Below, piece by piece: positions 28,970 to 37,011 of a stretch of DNA of 53,065 nucleotides (positions within the stretch are counted from its first letter, which is position 1; each line of letters starts with the position of its first letter). The stretch comes from Minisyncoccota bacterium (GTDB taxonomy: Bacteria; Patescibacteriota; Microgenomatia; UBA1400; PJMF01), in assembly GCA_029881675.1 (NCBI GenBank), contig JAOUMD010000004.1, positions 1 through 53,065 of the forward strand. The letters are read 5' to 3'. The notes below the pieces were generated by a model. That model was given only the letters and a program-made list of their open reading frames with translations. It was not told the origin of the DNA and did no database searches. Position numbers and translations under genes: made by a program.

Positions 28970-30574
28970 ATGATCCAACTATTTTCTTCCCCTTTCTTTA
29001 ACATTGTTATCAATATCTTTGGAGGCCTAGCGATCTTTATGTACGCCATGGAGATGCTGGGAAGTCATCTTCAGAATGTGGTGGGGGATAAGATAGAAAA
29101 GGTTTTAAGAAAATTGACTGACAATCCTTCAAGCGGAATGGTTGTGGGTGCTTTAGTTACCTTCCTTACCCAGAGCTCAAGTATTACTGTTTTAACCTTA
29201 ATTGGTTTGGTAAATGTTGGGGTATTAAACCTCTCTCAAGGAATGGGAATACTACTTGGGGCAGAGATAGGAACTACTCTGACTGCCCAATTAGTCACTC
29301 TTGAAATTGGCAAGATGTATTTCCCCTTAGTTATCATTGGTTTAATTCTTGCTAAGTTTGGTAAGGAGAAGACAAAGTCACTTGGTAAAGTTATTTTTTC
29401 TTTTGGATTACTTTTTTTAGGGATGGAACTGATGAAGACAGGCGCAAAGCCAATTGGAAAAGATCCAATGGTTTTATCTCTCTTTGAGAGTTTTGCTTCT
29501 AATCCAATCTTAGGTATTATCGCAGGAGCGACTTTTACCGCTGTTACTTCTAGTAGTTCTGCTACTACTAGTTTAGTAGTTGCCCTTGGTATTGCTAATG
29601 TTATCGCTCTTCCTGCTGGTATTACCCTTATTTTGGGAGCAAATATAGGGACAACTTTCCTAGAGCTAATTGCTGTTTTTGGGTTATCACTAACAGCCAA
29701 GAGAATTGCAGTAGCTCAGGGTGTGATAAATATTCTAGGCGTGGTATTAATGCTTCCTTTTATTCAACCATTCGCTCAGTTAATGGCTTTAACTTCAGAT
29801 CATTTAGGTAATCAAATAGCTAATTCACACACAGTTTTTAATGTTGGAAGCTCTATGGTTTTCTTAGTTTTTGTAAAGTTAATTGTGAAGCTAGTAGAAA
29901 AGATCATGCCAGGAGAGGTTGTGACAGTTGAAAGAGGGGCTAAATATATAGATGACGCGTTAATTAGGATGCCTCATTTAGCCCTTGTTAATTCAGAGAA
30001 GGAAGTAGAAAGGCTTAGTCAGATAGTTGACCAAAGTTTCTTCCATATTAGTCAGTACTTTTCATCAAGAGATGACAATTTACTTAGCACTGTTACAACC
30101 CAAGAAGAGTTTGTAAATAAGCTTCATTTACAGACAAATGAATATTTGATTAAAGTATCTGAGCATGAATTTAACAAAGAGTCATCAGAGAAATTGGCTA
30201 AGTTAATGCATGGTCTTACTGACTTAGAAAGAACACATGATCATCTAAATAAAGCGGCAGAATATACCCAAATAGGGCACAACAAGAGAGTAAAGTTTAC
30301 AGATAAAGAACTACACCTGGTTGGAGAGTTTTCTAACCATTGTTACTCTTTTTATAGAAAGGCTTTAAGAGCTTTTCTCTCAGGTAATGTTAAAGAGTCA
30401 AAGAAATTAACAAAAGAGATGAAGAAGTTATCCTTATTAAAAGAAGGAATAATAAAGAAGATTAATCAGACAGATAAAGAAAAAGTAGAGTTATTAAACA
30501 AGATAGTGCATAACGTTGAGAGGGCAGCTCATCATGGGGAGAATCTTACGGATATAGTGGTATCTGGTTTTTAG
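28970..30574 (+). CDS. Na/Pi-cotransporter family protein with PhoU-like C-terminus
   Basis: A 534-aa inner-membrane protein of the NptA/YjbB type, expected to move phosphate with sodium. Repeated inverted motifs are visible: TQSSSITVLTLIGLVNVG (about 65-82), GAEIGTTLTAQL (about 95-107), TSSSSATTSLVVALGIANV (about 192-210) and GANIGTTFLEL (about 222-232), which together form the conserved QSSS/GANIGTT core. About nine hydrophobic segments span residues 10-310. Residues from about 330 are helical and match the PhoU-like cytoplasmic domain. It likely starts near 28970 with a TAAAAT hexamer 7 nt upstream of the ATG. It ends close to tRNA-Trp with no clear terminator. Confidence 0.9.
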   Translation: MIQLFSSPFFNIVINIFGGLAIFMYAMEMLGSHLQNVVGDKIEKVLRKLTDNPSSGMVVGALVTFLTQSSSITVLTLIGLVNVGVLNLSQGMGILLGAEIGTTLTAQLVTLEIGKMYFPLVIIGLILAKFGKEKTKSLGKVIFSFGLLFLGMELMKTGAKPIGKDPMVLSLFESFASNPILGIIAGATFTAVTSSSSATTSLVVALGIANVIALPAGITLILGANIGTTFLELIAVFGLSLTAKRIAVAQGVINILGVVLMLPFIQPFAQLMALTSDHLGNQIANSHTVFNVGSSMVFLVFVKLIVKLVEKIMPGEVVTVERGAKYIDDALIRMPHLALVNSEKEVERLSQIVDQSFFHISQYFSSRDDNLLSTVTTQEEFVNKLHLQTNEYLIKVSEHEFNKESSEKLAKLMHGLTDLERTHDHLNKAAEYTQIGHNKRVKFTDKELHLVGEFSNHCYSFYRKALRAFLSGNVKESKKLTKEMKKLSLLKEGIIKKINQTDKEKVELLNKIVHNVERAAHHGENLTDIVVSGF

Positions 30575-30594
30575 ATGATTGAGTCTGGTATTAA

Positions 30595-30603
30595 TGTTAT
30601 AAT
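30595..30603 (+). promoter_or_regulatory. Extended -10 promoter of tRNA-Trp
   Basis: TGTTATAAT at 30595-30603. The start near 30610 leaves 7 nt before the mature 5' end. Confidence 0.75.
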
Positions 30604-30616
30604 CATCACATCCAAT

Positions 30617-30688
30617 GGGTCCATGATGTAGTTGGTAGCATGAGGGTCTCCAAAACCCTTCGCCTAGGTTCGAGCCCTAGTGGACTCG
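30617..30688 (+). tRNA. tRNA-Trp (CCA anticodon)
   Basis: Acceptor GGGTCCA pairs with TGGACTC (one G-T pair). The anticodon stem-loop AGGGT-CTCCAAA-ACCCT gives anticodon CCA, and the T arm is CTAGG-TTCGAGC-CCTAG. The discriminator is G and the CCA tail is not encoded. An ordinary CCA anticodon fits TGA being a stop here. Confidence 0.94.
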
Positions 30689-30725
30689 CTTTTTATCCCA
30701 TAACATTGATTTCTGTGCTTCTTCC

Positions 30726-30734
30726 TGATATAAT
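30726..30734 (+). promoter_or_regulatory. Extended -10 promoter of the small membrane-protein gene
   Basis: TGATATAAT at 30726-30734. The start near 30741 gives a 5' UTR of about 40 nt with GAGGTG (30769-30774) 6 nt before the ATG. Confidence 0.7.
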
Positions 30735-30780
30735 TGCCTAGCTTTAATTTGTCTAAGTTTAACCTAATGAGGTGAAAGCA

Positions 30781-31011
30781 ATGAATCAATTAACTAAAGA
30801 ACAGCAAGAAGAAGCTAAGAAGCTTCTTGAGATGATGAGCGGAAAGCCAGAAAAAAAGAATTGGGCAAGTGTTTTTGTCCTATTTCTTCTTTTAATGGGT
30901 TTTATTGCCATTATAATTTTTGTGCCAATTTGGGCAAAGGTTCTTGTCGTTCTATATGTTCTTTATCGTGTGTTTTCTAATCGGGAAAAGCTGAAAGAGA
31001 TGTTTTCCTAA
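30781..31011 (+). CDS. Small membrane protein, 76 aa
   Basis: The N-terminus is charged (MNQLTKEQQEEAKKLLEMMSGKPEKKN), followed by two tightly spaced transmembrane segments (about 30-46 and 50-63) and a basic tail. I prefer the ATG at 30781 because GAGGTG lies 6 nt upstream; a GTG three codons earlier overlaps that site. It stands alone between an extended -10 promoter and a terminator. Function unknown. It belongs to the group with a true 5' UTR. Confidence 0.75.
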   Translation: MNQLTKEQQEEAKKLLEMMSGKPEKKNWASVFVLFLLLMGFIAIIIFVPIWAKVLVVLYVLYRVFSNREKLKEMFS

Positions 31012-31038
31012 TAAGACACTACTGAAGCAATATACAAG

Positions 31039-31069
31039 AAACAACCCTTAGCTCTGCGGGGTTGTTTTT
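31039..31069 (+). terminator. Intrinsic terminator
   Basis: AAACAACCC (31039-31047) pairs with GGGTTGTTT (31059-31067), followed by more T. Confidence 0.88.
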
Positions 31070-31151
31070 ACATATATAAGGTTCCAACATAGTTCACTAG
31101 TCTCTTCTTCTATATCACCGTTGGAATTTCCACTTTTCCATAGAATAAGCA

Positions 31152-31700
31152 TTACAGTCCTGAGCCGACTTTAAAGGGCTCATTTTTTTTAGCTCTATTT
31201 ATTAACTCTCTAACAAATTCTCCTTTCTGAACCACATACTCTTTTCGACTATTATTTGTAATATTTGCCACATGTTTCTTTTTATCGTTGTACCATTCAA
31301 CTTCATCTGGATGATTGTGTAAGTAGTTTCTGAAATTTATTACTTCGTGATAATTATCTGAATCTTTAATTACTAAATGTAAGTGAATATCTCCAGCTTT
31401 GGTCTGCCCTTCTACATTACAAAAGAAGAGTCTGCCATCTGGCTTCTTATTTAGTTCTCCTTGTCTGTATCCATTTTTGGATAATAAATATTTTATTTTT
31501 TCTTGGTCTTCTTTGTTATCACAAGCAACAATGATATCAATGATTCCTTTACCGATACTGCCTTTAATAGAAGTACTACCGATGTGTTCAATGATAATTT
31601 CAAAGTTATGTAAGATTTTTTGTAGTCTCTCTTTTTCGTTCTCAAAGAGTTTTTTACTCTCTTTGTAGTTATTTGGAATTAAATTAAGGTCGTTTGCCAT
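31152..31700 (-). CDS. GrpB/UPF0157 family nucleotidyltransferase-like protein
   Basis: A 182-aa protein with the GrpB fold. EHIGSTSIKG (about residues 38-47) is the signature GS motif of the polymerase-beta superfamily, followed by KGIIDIIVAC (about 51-60, with the acidic Asp). GDIHLHLVI and FRNYLHNHPDEVEWY (about 123-137) are the family's C-terminal blocks. Its substrate is unknown; family members are uncharacterised. TATAAT on the minus strand (31707-31712) lies 6 nt before the ATG, so it is leaderless. It is divergent from the lipoprotein gene at 31758 in a 57-bp gap with a -10 on each strand. Confidence 0.85.
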   Translation of the reverse strand: MANDLNLIPNNYKESKKLFENEKERLQKILHNFEIIIEHIGSTSIKGSIGKGIIDIIVACDNKEDQEKIKYLLSKNGYRQGELNKKPDGRLFFCNVEGQTKAGDIHLHLVIKDSDNYHEVINFRNYLHNHPDEVEWYNDKKKHVANITNNSRKEYVVQKGEFVRELINRAKKNEPFKVGSGL

Positions 31701-31757
31701 GGGCTTATTATAATCTTATGTGATATTTTTACTAGTTATTCAAGTTATACTAATATT

Positions 31758-32252
31758 ATGAAAAAACTTTTCTTTTTATCTCTTATAGCAATTAGTTTAA
31801 TTTTCACTGGCTGTTTAAAAAAACCGGTTGAAGAAAGTGCCAGCACTACAGAGAAAGACAGTGAGGTAGTTGTTCCATTGGCTAAAGAAGACAAAGATTT
31901 ATTTATGGAGTATCAATTTAAGGCTGTTTTGGAAGATGTTGCAGATAGTAACAGTAGTGGTTTTGTTATGGCAAAATATGATGAAGAGGGATATCAAATG
32001 ATAGCTAATTTTAGTGATTTACCAGAAACAAAAAATGGAGATTTTTATGAAGGTTGGATTGTCCGTAAGTCACCATTTAGTGTCATTAGTACTGGAGCAA
32101 TTGAGAAGAGTAGCGATGGTTCTGATGTAAATATTTTTTCAGATAATAAAGATTTATCCGATCATCTTTTGTATGTTCTTACTCTAGAACCAGATGATGG
32201 TGATCCAGCTCCTGCTGAACATATTCTAGAGGGAACTTTTCAACCTCTTTAA
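31758..32252 (+). CDS. Lipoprotein with RskA-like C-terminal domain
   Basis: A 164-aa lipoprotein. The signal peptide ends at LIFTGC (lipobox, Cys at residue 20), so it would be lipid-anchored outside the membrane. A charged linker leads to a compact beta-rich domain with GDFYEGWIVRK, FSVISTGAIE and LLYVLTLEPDDGDPAPAEHIL, which resembles the anti-sigma-K (RskA) C-terminal domain that senses or binds outside the membrane. There is no anti-sigma segment. TATACT (31746-31751) lies 6 nt before the ATG, so translation starts at +1. It precedes a membrane-anchored protein at 32295 that has its own leaderless promoter. Confidence 0.78.
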   Translation: MKKLFFLSLIAISLIFTGCLKKPVEESASTTEKDSEVVVPLAKEDKDLFMEYQFKAVLEDVADSNSSGFVMAKYDEEGYQMIANFSDLPETKNGDFYEGWIVRKSPFSVISTGAIEKSSDGSDVNIFSDNKDLSDHLLYVLTLEPDDGDPAPAEHILEGTFQPL

Positions 32253-32294
32253 TTATAATTAGCTAATAATTTTCTTTACAGCTATACTTAATTA

Positions 32295-33128
32295 ATGTCC
32301 AAATTCCAAAGATATCTACTAGGAATGTTTTTTGTGATCCTTGCGGTTAATATTCTTGGCTTATGGACTGTTGAGTATTTTTCAATGAGGAGACTATCGA
32401 AGCTTGAAAAAATAACAACCAATTTACAATCTGATGTTTCCATTGCTATTAGAAATTCTGCAGAAGAAAAGGAAGTTGTATCAGAAGAGATAGATATTGA
32501 AGCATTGGTAGAGAGTACTCTTGAGAAAGTAGAAAAAGAGGAGAGTGATAATACTCCAGAAGTTAAGGTTACAGAGGATAGTGAAGAATCAGAAGATCTC
32601 AAGAAGATTAAAGTAGAGCAGGGTGTTTTAACTGCCTTAGTAGAACAATTTCAAGATAAATTAGCTAGTTTAAGTAAGAGGTTAAAGCTTGTAGAAAGCA
32701 ATCAAGCAGCTTCAACAGTAAGTACAACAACTACCCCAGCAGTTACCCAACCAGTTGTTTCAACAGCTCCTACAATCAAAGAACAGACGGTTTACATTGG
32801 TTCTGGAAGCAGTAGTAGTACAAATTGGACTGATATTAGTTCTGCTGTGATTGAGCTTAATTCAGCTAATTATCCTAATTTAAGTAGAGTAATTTTTGAG
32901 GCTAATTTGTCTATTATTGGTGGGGAAGCTTATGCAAGACTAAAGAATAAAACTACAGGTCAGGTAATAGAAATTTCAGAAGTTAGTCATAATAATAGTA
33001 CTCCAACACAAAAGTTATCTGGGTCATTTGGGCTTACGGCTGGAAGCAATGAATATATTGTTCAATTGAGGTCTAGTAGCAGTGAGAAGGTGGTTTTAGA
33101 TAGTGCGAGATTAAGATTGTTTTATTAA
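32295..33128 (+). CDS. Membrane-anchored coiled-coil protein with beta-sandwich C-terminus
   Basis: A 277-aa protein with one N-terminal transmembrane helix (about 8-28), then an acidic region and a coiled coil (about 105-132: LKKIKVEQGVLTALVEQFQDKLASLSKRL). A Thr/Pro linker leads to a C-terminal beta-rich domain (about 165-277; TVYIGSGSSSS, RVIFEANLSIIGGEAYARLKNKTTG, VVLDSARLRLFY). The architecture of anchor, coil, stalk and sandwich suggests a surface adhesin or binding protein. I know no specific family. TATACT at 32283-32288 is 6 nt upstream of the ATG, so it is leaderless. Confidence 0.75.
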   Translation: MSKFQRYLLGMFFVILAVNILGLWTVEYFSMRRLSKLEKITTNLQSDVSIAIRNSAEEKEVVSEEIDIEALVESTLEKVEKEESDNTPEVKVTEDSEESEDLKKIKVEQGVLTALVEQFQDKLASLSKRLKLVESNQAASTVSTTTTPAVTQPVVSTAPTIKEQTVYIGSGSSSSTNWTDISSAVIELNSANYPNLSRVIFEANLSIIGGEAYARLKNKTTGQVIEISEVSHNNSTPTQKLSGSFGLTAGSNEYIVQLRSSSSEKVVLDSARLRLFY

Positions 33129-33135
33129 TACTTCA

Positions 33136-33909
33136 CTATTGTTTAGTAAATACTAAATGACGATCTTCTTTTTTTAAGAAAGTATATCCATTCACATTTA
33201 ACTTTGTTAAATCATCAATAGTTTGAATATTATCTTTAATAGCTTTATTTATCATTGCCCCACGAGCTTGCTTGGCATAAATAGCAATTGTTTTTAGTTT
33301 TCCATCTCTATTTTCTTTAAAATCAATTGAAATAAATGGAATTGAAAGTTTCTTTTGGTCTATTGTTTGAGAGTATTCTTTTGAGGCTAGGTTAATAACT
33401 GCACTAGAGTTGTTTCCTTTAATATCCTGGTTAATTAAATCTGTAATATCTTTCTTCCAATATTCCACCAGTGATTTATATTCCTTCATCTTTACCTTAT
33501 TATTCATCTCTAAACGATATGGTTGAATTAGGTCATATGGTTTAAGTAGTCCATAAAAACCAGAAAGAATACGAACATTATTTTGTGAATATGCTTGCTG
33601 TTCTTTATTAAAATTGTTTTTATCAATCTGCTTATACACAGCTCCGTCATACATTAGGAGAGCAGGCTTAGAATTGCTCTCATCATGCTTTTTATCCCAC
33701 TGTTTCATTCTGTCAAAGTTAAGCTGTGCAATATTATCACTGACGGAGAGAACCTTTTGTAAGTCACTTAGAGATTGTTTCTTTAAATAAAGAGCAATTA
33801 TATTTGCTTGATCTATGTTCCTAGGTATTGTTGTAGAAATATTATCTTTTTTCCAATTATCTGTAAGATCAAGTGTTTTTGCTGGGGAAGTAAGAAAGAG
33901 AAGTGACAT
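33136..33909 (-). CDS. yaaA: YaaA family (UPF0246) protein
   Basis: A 257-aa cytoplasmic protein. Conserved blocks are LTSPAKTL (residues 6-13), LLMYDGAVYKQ (about 84-94), ILSGFYGLLKPYDLIQPYRLEM (about 113-134), NLASKEYSQ and YAKQARGAM (about 210-218). In E. coli YaaA limits damage from hydrogen peroxide by reducing free iron; newer work links the family to DNA binding. The small genome otherwise shows no oxidative-stress genes here. No Shine-Dalgarno is visible and no clear -10 is close to the ATG. It ends 7 nt from a convergent gene. Confidence 0.93.
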   Translation of the reverse strand: MSLLFLTSPAKTLDLTDNWKKDNISTTIPRNIDQANIIALYLKKQSLSDLQKVLSVSDNIAQLNFDRMKQWDKKHDESNSKPALLMYDGAVYKQIDKNNFNKEQQAYSQNNVRILSGFYGLLKPYDLIQPYRLEMNNKVKMKEYKSLVEYWKKDITDLINQDIKGNNSSAVINLASKEYSQTIDQKKLSIPFISIDFKENRDGKLKTIAIYAKQARGAMINKAIKDNIQTIDDLTKLNVNGYTFLKKEDRHLVFTKQ

Positions 33910-33925
33910 GTTTTAAGAATGATTT

Positions 33926-34243
33926 TTATTTCTTTTTGGAGAGTTTTTTTGGTCTTCTAATTCCCATATAGAGCATAAACAGAACAATAACTTTAACTAA
34001 GATATCTCCATCTCTGTTTATAAACATTTTTGTCAATGGTGTCATTTCACCAGAGATAATATGACTTAAAACACTAAATGGTACTACTAACCAAAGCCAT
34101 TGAGTTTTTGAGATTGGGAATTTTATTTTTTTACTTATTTTGACAAGCAATGGAGCTATTAAATATACGATTAAGTAGGAGATAGCAAAGTCAAAAACAG
34201 CAAAAGGGCCTATTTTAAATGATCTAAGGGTTTCTATATTCAT
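33926..34243 (-). CDS. Hypothetical small membrane protein
   Basis: A 105-aa protein with three or four hydrophobic segments: about residues 13-33 (FAVFDFAISYLIVYLIAPLL), 47-62 (WLWLVVPFSVLSHII) and 80-93 (ILVKVIVLFMLYMG), and a Lys-rich C-terminus (RRPKKLSKKK). It is divergent from the GT-C gene, separated by 18 bp of AT-rich sequence. I do not recognise a family. Confidence 0.7.
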   Translation of the reverse strand: MNIETLRSFKIGPFAVFDFAISYLIVYLIAPLLVKISKKIKFPISKTQWLWLVVPFSVLSHIISGEMTPLTKMFINRDGDILVKVIVLFMLYMGIRRPKKLSKKK

Positions 34244-34261
34244 ATCTTATTATAGATTATA

Positions 34262-35806
34262 ATGATCTTTGTGAGTTATAAGAAAAAAATATTTTATTTA
34301 CTACCCTTTTTATTTTTGTTTATTTTTTTTGTTATCCAATTTTTTGGATTGAGGAATCATTCTCAATCATTTTATTTTCAAGATGAAACAGAGCATGTTA
34401 CCTTGGGTTGGATGATCTCTGATTATGGAAAGACTTTGTATAAAGATTTATCAACAAATCATCAGCCATTGCCTATTTTTATGGGAGCATTATTTAGTAA
34501 AGTTATTAACTTTCAAACACTCTTTCAGTTAATTGAACAGTTAAGAATTGGGATGTGGCTATTTCATTTCCTTACTGGCTTATTAATTGTTTATCGATTC
34601 AGATACAAGGGATTACTCCCAGTTCTGTTTGTTAATTCACTATCTTATTTATTCTTTGGTTGGTATGTTCTGGCCGAGTCACTTGTTTTACCTGCTCTAA
34701 TAATTATTTTTCTTTACTTATTTGAAGTATTAATGGAGAAGAGAAGACAACATTGGTTGGATATTTTGTTAATTAGTTTTTCTTTGTTTTGGGTAGGGTT
34801 TAATCTTTTACCACTGTGGCCATTTGTAACTTTATCTTTCTTGATTTTCTTTTTCTTATTGCCCAGAAAACAGAAGATGATTTTAGTTTTTTCATTAGTT
34901 GTTTTTTTGATGCTTTTATTTACCCAAGTGCCATTCTTTGGTTGGGTGGAGGAGACTTTTTACCATCTCATCAAATACTATTTGCCGTATAACAAAGAGC
35001 TAGGATCATTTGGGTTAGTTAAGGTAGCTTTATTACCACTTAGTGGTTTGTTTTATTTAAACCATCACGTAGCAAGATTCATTAGTTTGAGTTTTATTAT
35101 TTCAATTTTTTTATCTTGGAAGTTATTGAAAAAGAGGAAGGTCAAATTATGGCAGATACTCTTACTGTTTGCCTTATTTATGACTCTTAATAACAGAGTC
35201 ACAGACCCGAGAAAAGTCTTTTTTGAAGGTTTTCACTTATATCCTTTTATTGCTGGGTTAAGTACTGTTTTTAGTTATCTAGTAGTTAAGTTAAAAGGTT
35301 TTTTATCAAAGAAACAGTTTTATTTCACCATGTTGGTTGTAGTTGGATTACTGATTAACAACTCATACTGGTTACTGGAGAGAAAAAACAAAGTTAGTGA
35401 GCATAATATTCAGTATGGAGAGCAACAAGCCTATGTCAATGCTTTAAATACTATTAAGGATGAAGGAGATAGACTACTGACTGGGGCAGATGGCTATGGA
35501 TATATTAATATAGTGGCAAACCTACCCTTAGCAGATAGACAAAATTTTCATCTTGATTGGGCATATAGAGTGCCGAAGTTACAAGAGGAGTTTCAAGTCT
35601 TAATGAAAGAGAATCCTCCAGAGTTTATTTATTTTAAGCCATACTCAAGTGATTACTATGAACACTTGGGACTAGAAGAGAACTATATTCATTTGTTAAG
35701 AGATGATGGAGCTAGTACTGATTTATATGTTTATAAAGATAGAGCAGAGAAGATAAGTGAAGAGCAGTGGCAAAGATTTGGTGAGCAGAGGTTTGTGGTC
35801 CCTTAA
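34262..35806 (+). CDS. Multi-pass GT-C-type glycosyltransferase-like membrane protein
   Basis: A 514-aa protein with about ten transmembrane segments up to residue 365, followed by a soluble tail of about 140 residues. The first periplasmic loop after helix 1 has DETEHVTLGWMI and KDLSTNHQPLPIF, the acidic-residue arrangement found in GT-C enzymes (ArnT/PMT type), which use lipid-phosphate sugars on the outer face. The tail (LLTGADGYGYINIV, FIYFKPYSSDYY) is typical of this group. The acceptor is unknown. TATTAT at 34248-34253 lies 8 nt before the ATG, so it is probably leaderless. It has a terminator at 35833. Confidence 0.75.
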   Translation: MIFVSYKKKIFYLLPFLFLFIFFVIQFFGLRNHSQSFYFQDETEHVTLGWMISDYGKTLYKDLSTNHQPLPIFMGALFSKVINFQTLFQLIEQLRIGMWLFHFLTGLLIVYRFRYKGLLPVLFVNSLSYLFFGWYVLAESLVLPALIIIFLYLFEVLMEKRRQHWLDILLISFSLFWVGFNLLPLWPFVTLSFLIFFFLLPRKQKMILVFSLVVFLMLLFTQVPFFGWVEETFYHLIKYYLPYNKELGSFGLVKVALLPLSGLFYLNHHVARFISLSFIISIFLSWKLLKKRKVKLWQILLLFALFMTLNNRVTDPRKVFFEGFHLYPFIAGLSTVFSYLVVKLKGFLSKKQFYFTMLVVVGLLINNSYWLLERKNKVSEHNIQYGEQQAYVNALNTIKDEGDRLLTGADGYGYINIVANLPLADRQNFHLDWAYRVPKLQEEFQVLMKENPPEFIYFKPYSSDYYEHLGLEENYIHLLRDDGASTDLYVYKDRAEKISEEQWQRFGEQRFVVP

Positions 35807-35832
35807 GTAAAAAATATGGTGAGAAATAACAC

Positions 35833-35859
35833 GACCGGGGATTTGTGCCCCGGCCTTTT
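35833..35859 (+). terminator. Intrinsic terminator of the GT-C gene
   Basis: CCGGGG (35835-35840) pairs with CCCCGG (35848-35853), followed by CCTTTTGTG. The T run is short. It lies between convergent genes. Confidence 0.75.
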
Positions 35860-35863
35860 GTGT

Positions 35864-36055
35864 TTAGTCTTCGTCAAGCTGTTTTTTCAACTTGTCACGA
35901 AGACTGTTTGCCTCACCGATTGTATCGATGAGGTCTTGCTGTGTTTCATCTAACATTTCTCCTACCGTTTTTCCCCGTGGGGTGGTGGAAGGTTTGGGTG
36001 GCTCTTCAGCCTTTTGCGTAGTTAATTTTTTGAGCCAATTTGCGATTACGCACAT
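35864..36055 (-). CDS. Small hypothetical protein, 63 aa
   Basis: The protein has a short hydrophobic start (MCVIANWLKKL), a Pro-rich middle (EEPPKPSTTPRGK) and a helical acidic/basic C-terminus (LRDKLKKQLDED). AAGGGAAAG precedes the ATG by about 8 nt and a textbook promoter (36092-36120) lies upstream, so it is a real gene despite its size. Function unknown. It belongs to the minority of genes with a -35/-10 promoter and a Shine-Dalgarno. Confidence 0.7.
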   Translation of the reverse strand: MCVIANWLKKLTTQKAEEPPKPSTTPRGKTVGEMLDETQQDLIDTIGEANSLRDKLKKQLDED

Positions 36056-36091
36056 TTTTCTTTCCCTTTGTTAAGGATGAATACTGCCCTC

Positions 36092-36120
36092 AGTATATAA
36101 CTATAGGACTAATTTGTCAA
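36092..36120 (-). promoter_or_regulatory. Canonical sigma-70-type promoter
   Basis: On the minus strand, a perfect TTGACA (36120-36115), a 17-nt spacer and TATACT (36097-36092). The start near 36085 leaves a 5' UTR of about 30 nt. It is the clearest -35/-10 promoter in the window. Confidence 0.85.
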
Positions 36121-36191
36121 TCCCTAATATCTAATAAATATGTATAAAAATGACTATTGTCAAACTCTTGTTTTATTGAAAAAATAACTGT

Positions 36192-36587
36192 ATGACAACA
36201 AAAACAACTGACTCAGAATATAGGTGGGAGAGGTATAAAGAATTCTACGGAGATGGAGTTGCTAAGGTAATGGCCAAAGAGTTACCAGGTGGTATTACCG
36301 CCCTTATTACAGTTATCCAAGAACACTTTGACTATATTAGGGAAGAACAGGATAGGGAGCATGTCGGTTCAGACTCTTTATTTGATTATGAATCTCAGTT
36401 AGTAATGGCTGTAGCTGAGCTTGGAGAAGGGTTTAACTACCTCCTCTTGAGAAACATTTTAGAGAATCTTTTTGACAAAGCATTATCTGCTGATAGAATA
36501 GTAGCTGTAAGTGCTGGTAATCCAATCTTAAATAGACAACATAAAAATCAATTTAAGGATACTCTTAAACAAATCTCAGCACTATAA
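36192..36587 (+). CDS. Hypothetical 131-aa protein
   Basis: A soluble protein I do not recognise. It is helical and acidic, with YRWERYKEFYGDGVAKVMAKELPGG near the N-terminus, QEHFDYIREEQDREHVG in the middle and NQFKDTLKQISAL at the end. The ATG at 36192 begins the frame; I see no certain Shine-Dalgarno or promoter. It is followed by a secreted protein 6 nt later, so the two are likely cotranscribed and may work together at the envelope. Confidence 0.65.
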   Translation: MTTKTTDSEYRWERYKEFYGDGVAKVMAKELPGGITALITVIQEHFDYIREEQDREHVGSDSLFDYESQLVMAVAELGEGFNYLLLRNILENLFDKALSADRIVAVSAGNPILNRQHKNQFKDTLKQISAL

Positions 36588-36593
36588 GAGATT

Positions 36594-36908
36594 ATGGTAA
36601 ATAGAGAAAGACAGTTAAGAAAAGAACATGTTATACCTCTTTTTTTAACTACTGCAATTGTTACATTACTCCTGATGGCAGGAGGCTTAACTTCCTTTGC
36701 TGATACGGGTAGAGAAGATGCAATTAATCCATCTGCTGCACCTACCCCAGCTTTTAATGTAGATAATGGTTTTGCTACGGCTACACCAGAGGGTAGACCT
36801 TTGGTTACATATACTCCTACGCCTAATACAAACAGGATAATAGAGACGCCAATTCCTAATGCAGGACCTATCGTAAATCCTGATGGAAGTGTTTCTTCTC
36901 ATCAATAA
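36594..36908 (+). CDS. Small secreted or membrane-anchored Pro/Thr-rich protein
   Basis: A 104-aa protein. A basic start (MVNRERQLRKEH) is followed by one hydrophobic segment (about 13-33, VIPLFLTTAIVTLLLMAGGLTSFA), then a low-complexity tail rich in Pro, Thr and Asn (PTPAFNVDNG, YTPTPNTNR). It is probably exported, and may be cleaved after the SFA residues. No domain is visible; the tail resembles the linkers of the surface proteins at 19-24.5 kb. It starts 6 nt after the preceding gene with a weak AAGAG site, so it is translationally linked. Confidence 0.65.
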   Translation: MVNRERQLRKEHVIPLFLTTAIVTLLLMAGGLTSFADTGREDAINPSAAPTPAFNVDNGFATATPEGRPLVTYTPTPNTNRIIETPIPNAGPIVNPDGSVSSHQ

Positions 36909-36951
36909 ATATCTCCCAAATAGTATTAATATGTCCCATAGTCAATAGTTA

Positions 36952-36960
36952 TGGTATAAT
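36952..36960 (+). promoter_or_regulatory. Extended -10 promoter of the small lipoprotein
   Basis: TGGTATAAT at 36952-36960. The start near 36967 gives a 5' UTR of about 45 nt with GAGAGGAAT (36996-37003 region) before the ATG. Confidence 0.7.
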
Positions 36961-37011
36961 TATCATGTTAAACACTGTTAAACCAATCTCTATATGAGAG
37001 GAATAAGACTG

